6,101 bases of DNA, from assembly GCA_945876155.1 (NCBI GenBank), contig CAMCMW010000100.1, positions 1 to 6,101 of the forward strand. Reading direction: 5' to 3'. How positions within the stretch are numbered: the stretch's first letter is position 1; every line of letters begins with the position of its first letter. Shown piece after piece: positions 5,836 to 6,101 of the stretch. Under the pieces are notes generated by a model. That model was given only the letters and a program-made list of their open reading frames with translations. It was not told the origin of the DNA and ran no database searches. Made by a program: the position numbers and the translations under genes. The stretch is from an uncultured Ruminococcus sp. (GTDB lineage: Bacteria; Bacillota; Clostridia; Oscillospirales; Ruminococcaceae).

Positions 5836-6101
5836 ACTTCCAGAAATGCGGTACAAACAGTTCATTAAAAAGGTCAACTGCGTAACCGTCGCTCATGCCG
5901 GATATATAATCACATACTGCCCTGTCGCAGTCAAATCTGCGGAGAATTTTTATGTATTCTTCAGGGAGTTTTTCGGGGTGTTTTTTGAAGTACTCGTAAA
6001 GCTTTTCCACAAGGTGTTTAGCTTTTTTCTCCTCAGTTTTTGCCGCTGAGTGAAGATAGACGTGTTCAAACATAAATGAACGCAGCTCGTCGTGTGCCTT
6101 C
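5834..6101 (-). CDS. dgt: C-terminal end of a dGTPase (deoxyguanosinetriphosphate triphosphohydrolase, HD superfamily), cut by the window edge
   Basis: The reading frame is open to the edge of the window, and 88 codons plus the stop are visible (first complete codon at 6100). The visible part, with FMFEHVYLHS, KKHPEKLPEEYIK, DRAVCDYISGMSDGYAVDLF and the end FVPHFWK, matches the typical tail of bacterial dGTPase-like HD hydrolases, which cleave dGTP to deoxyguanosine and triphosphate. The catalytic HD motifs would be upstream and cannot be checked here. The internal ATG at 6073 is unlikely to be the start because the family pattern continues before it (KAHDELRSF). Its place directly before dnaG and rpoD is the usual one in Clostridia and supports the call. 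Its activity links dNTP pools to the replication gene that follows. Confidence 0.87.
   Translation of the reverse strand, partial: KAHDELRSFMFEHVYLHSAAKTEEKKAKHLVEKLYEYFKKHPEKLPEEYIKILRRFDCDRAVCDYISGMSDGYAVDLFNELFVPHFWK

Overview
The window looks like chromosomal DNA of a low-to-moderate G+C Firmicute of class Clostridia, most like Ruminococcus and relatives (Oscillospiraceae). The main reason is the gene order dgt-dnaG-rpoD on the minus strand. Protein style, standard code and GGAGG-type ribosome binding sites agree. The genus is an inference.

Layout. Positions 1-335 hold no supported gene but are full of inverted repeats: a 9-bp-arm palindrome at 16-34, a cluster of overlapping hairpins at 67-127, and a long inverted repeat at 129-213. 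An AT-rich stretch with a candidate promoter follows. On the plus strand come an ECF-type sigma factor (336-854) and, overlapping it by 32 bases, a 674-residue single-pass membrane protein (823-2847). This protein has a short cytoplasmic head, one membrane helix, a long coiled coil, an unrecognised domain, two PASTA-like repeats and an unrecognised C-terminal domain. Convergent to this pair, on the minus strand, lie the 3' end of dgt (dGTPase, 5834-6101, cut by the window edge), dnaG (primase, 4080-5825) and rpoD (housekeeping sigma factor, 2932-4017), closed by a strong intrinsic terminator at 2876-2911.

How the genes work together. The minus-strand genes are a conserved 'information' operon: nucleotide pool control, replication priming and primary transcription initiation. 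The plus-strand pair looks like a signal-responsive sigma/anti-sigma module. By inference, the membrane protein holds the sigma factor with its cytoplasmic head and senses the cell wall outside through its PASTA repeats, which in other proteins bind muropeptides, lipid II or beta-lactams. This pair is the most unusual part of the window. A second point of interest is that the terminator between the convergent units has a U-tract only for rpoD. The next terminator-like hairpin on the plus strand lies just past the far end of rpoD, so plus-strand read-through could give an antisense RNA covering all of rpoD. No tRNA, rRNA, CRISPR array or recognisable insertion sequence was seen.
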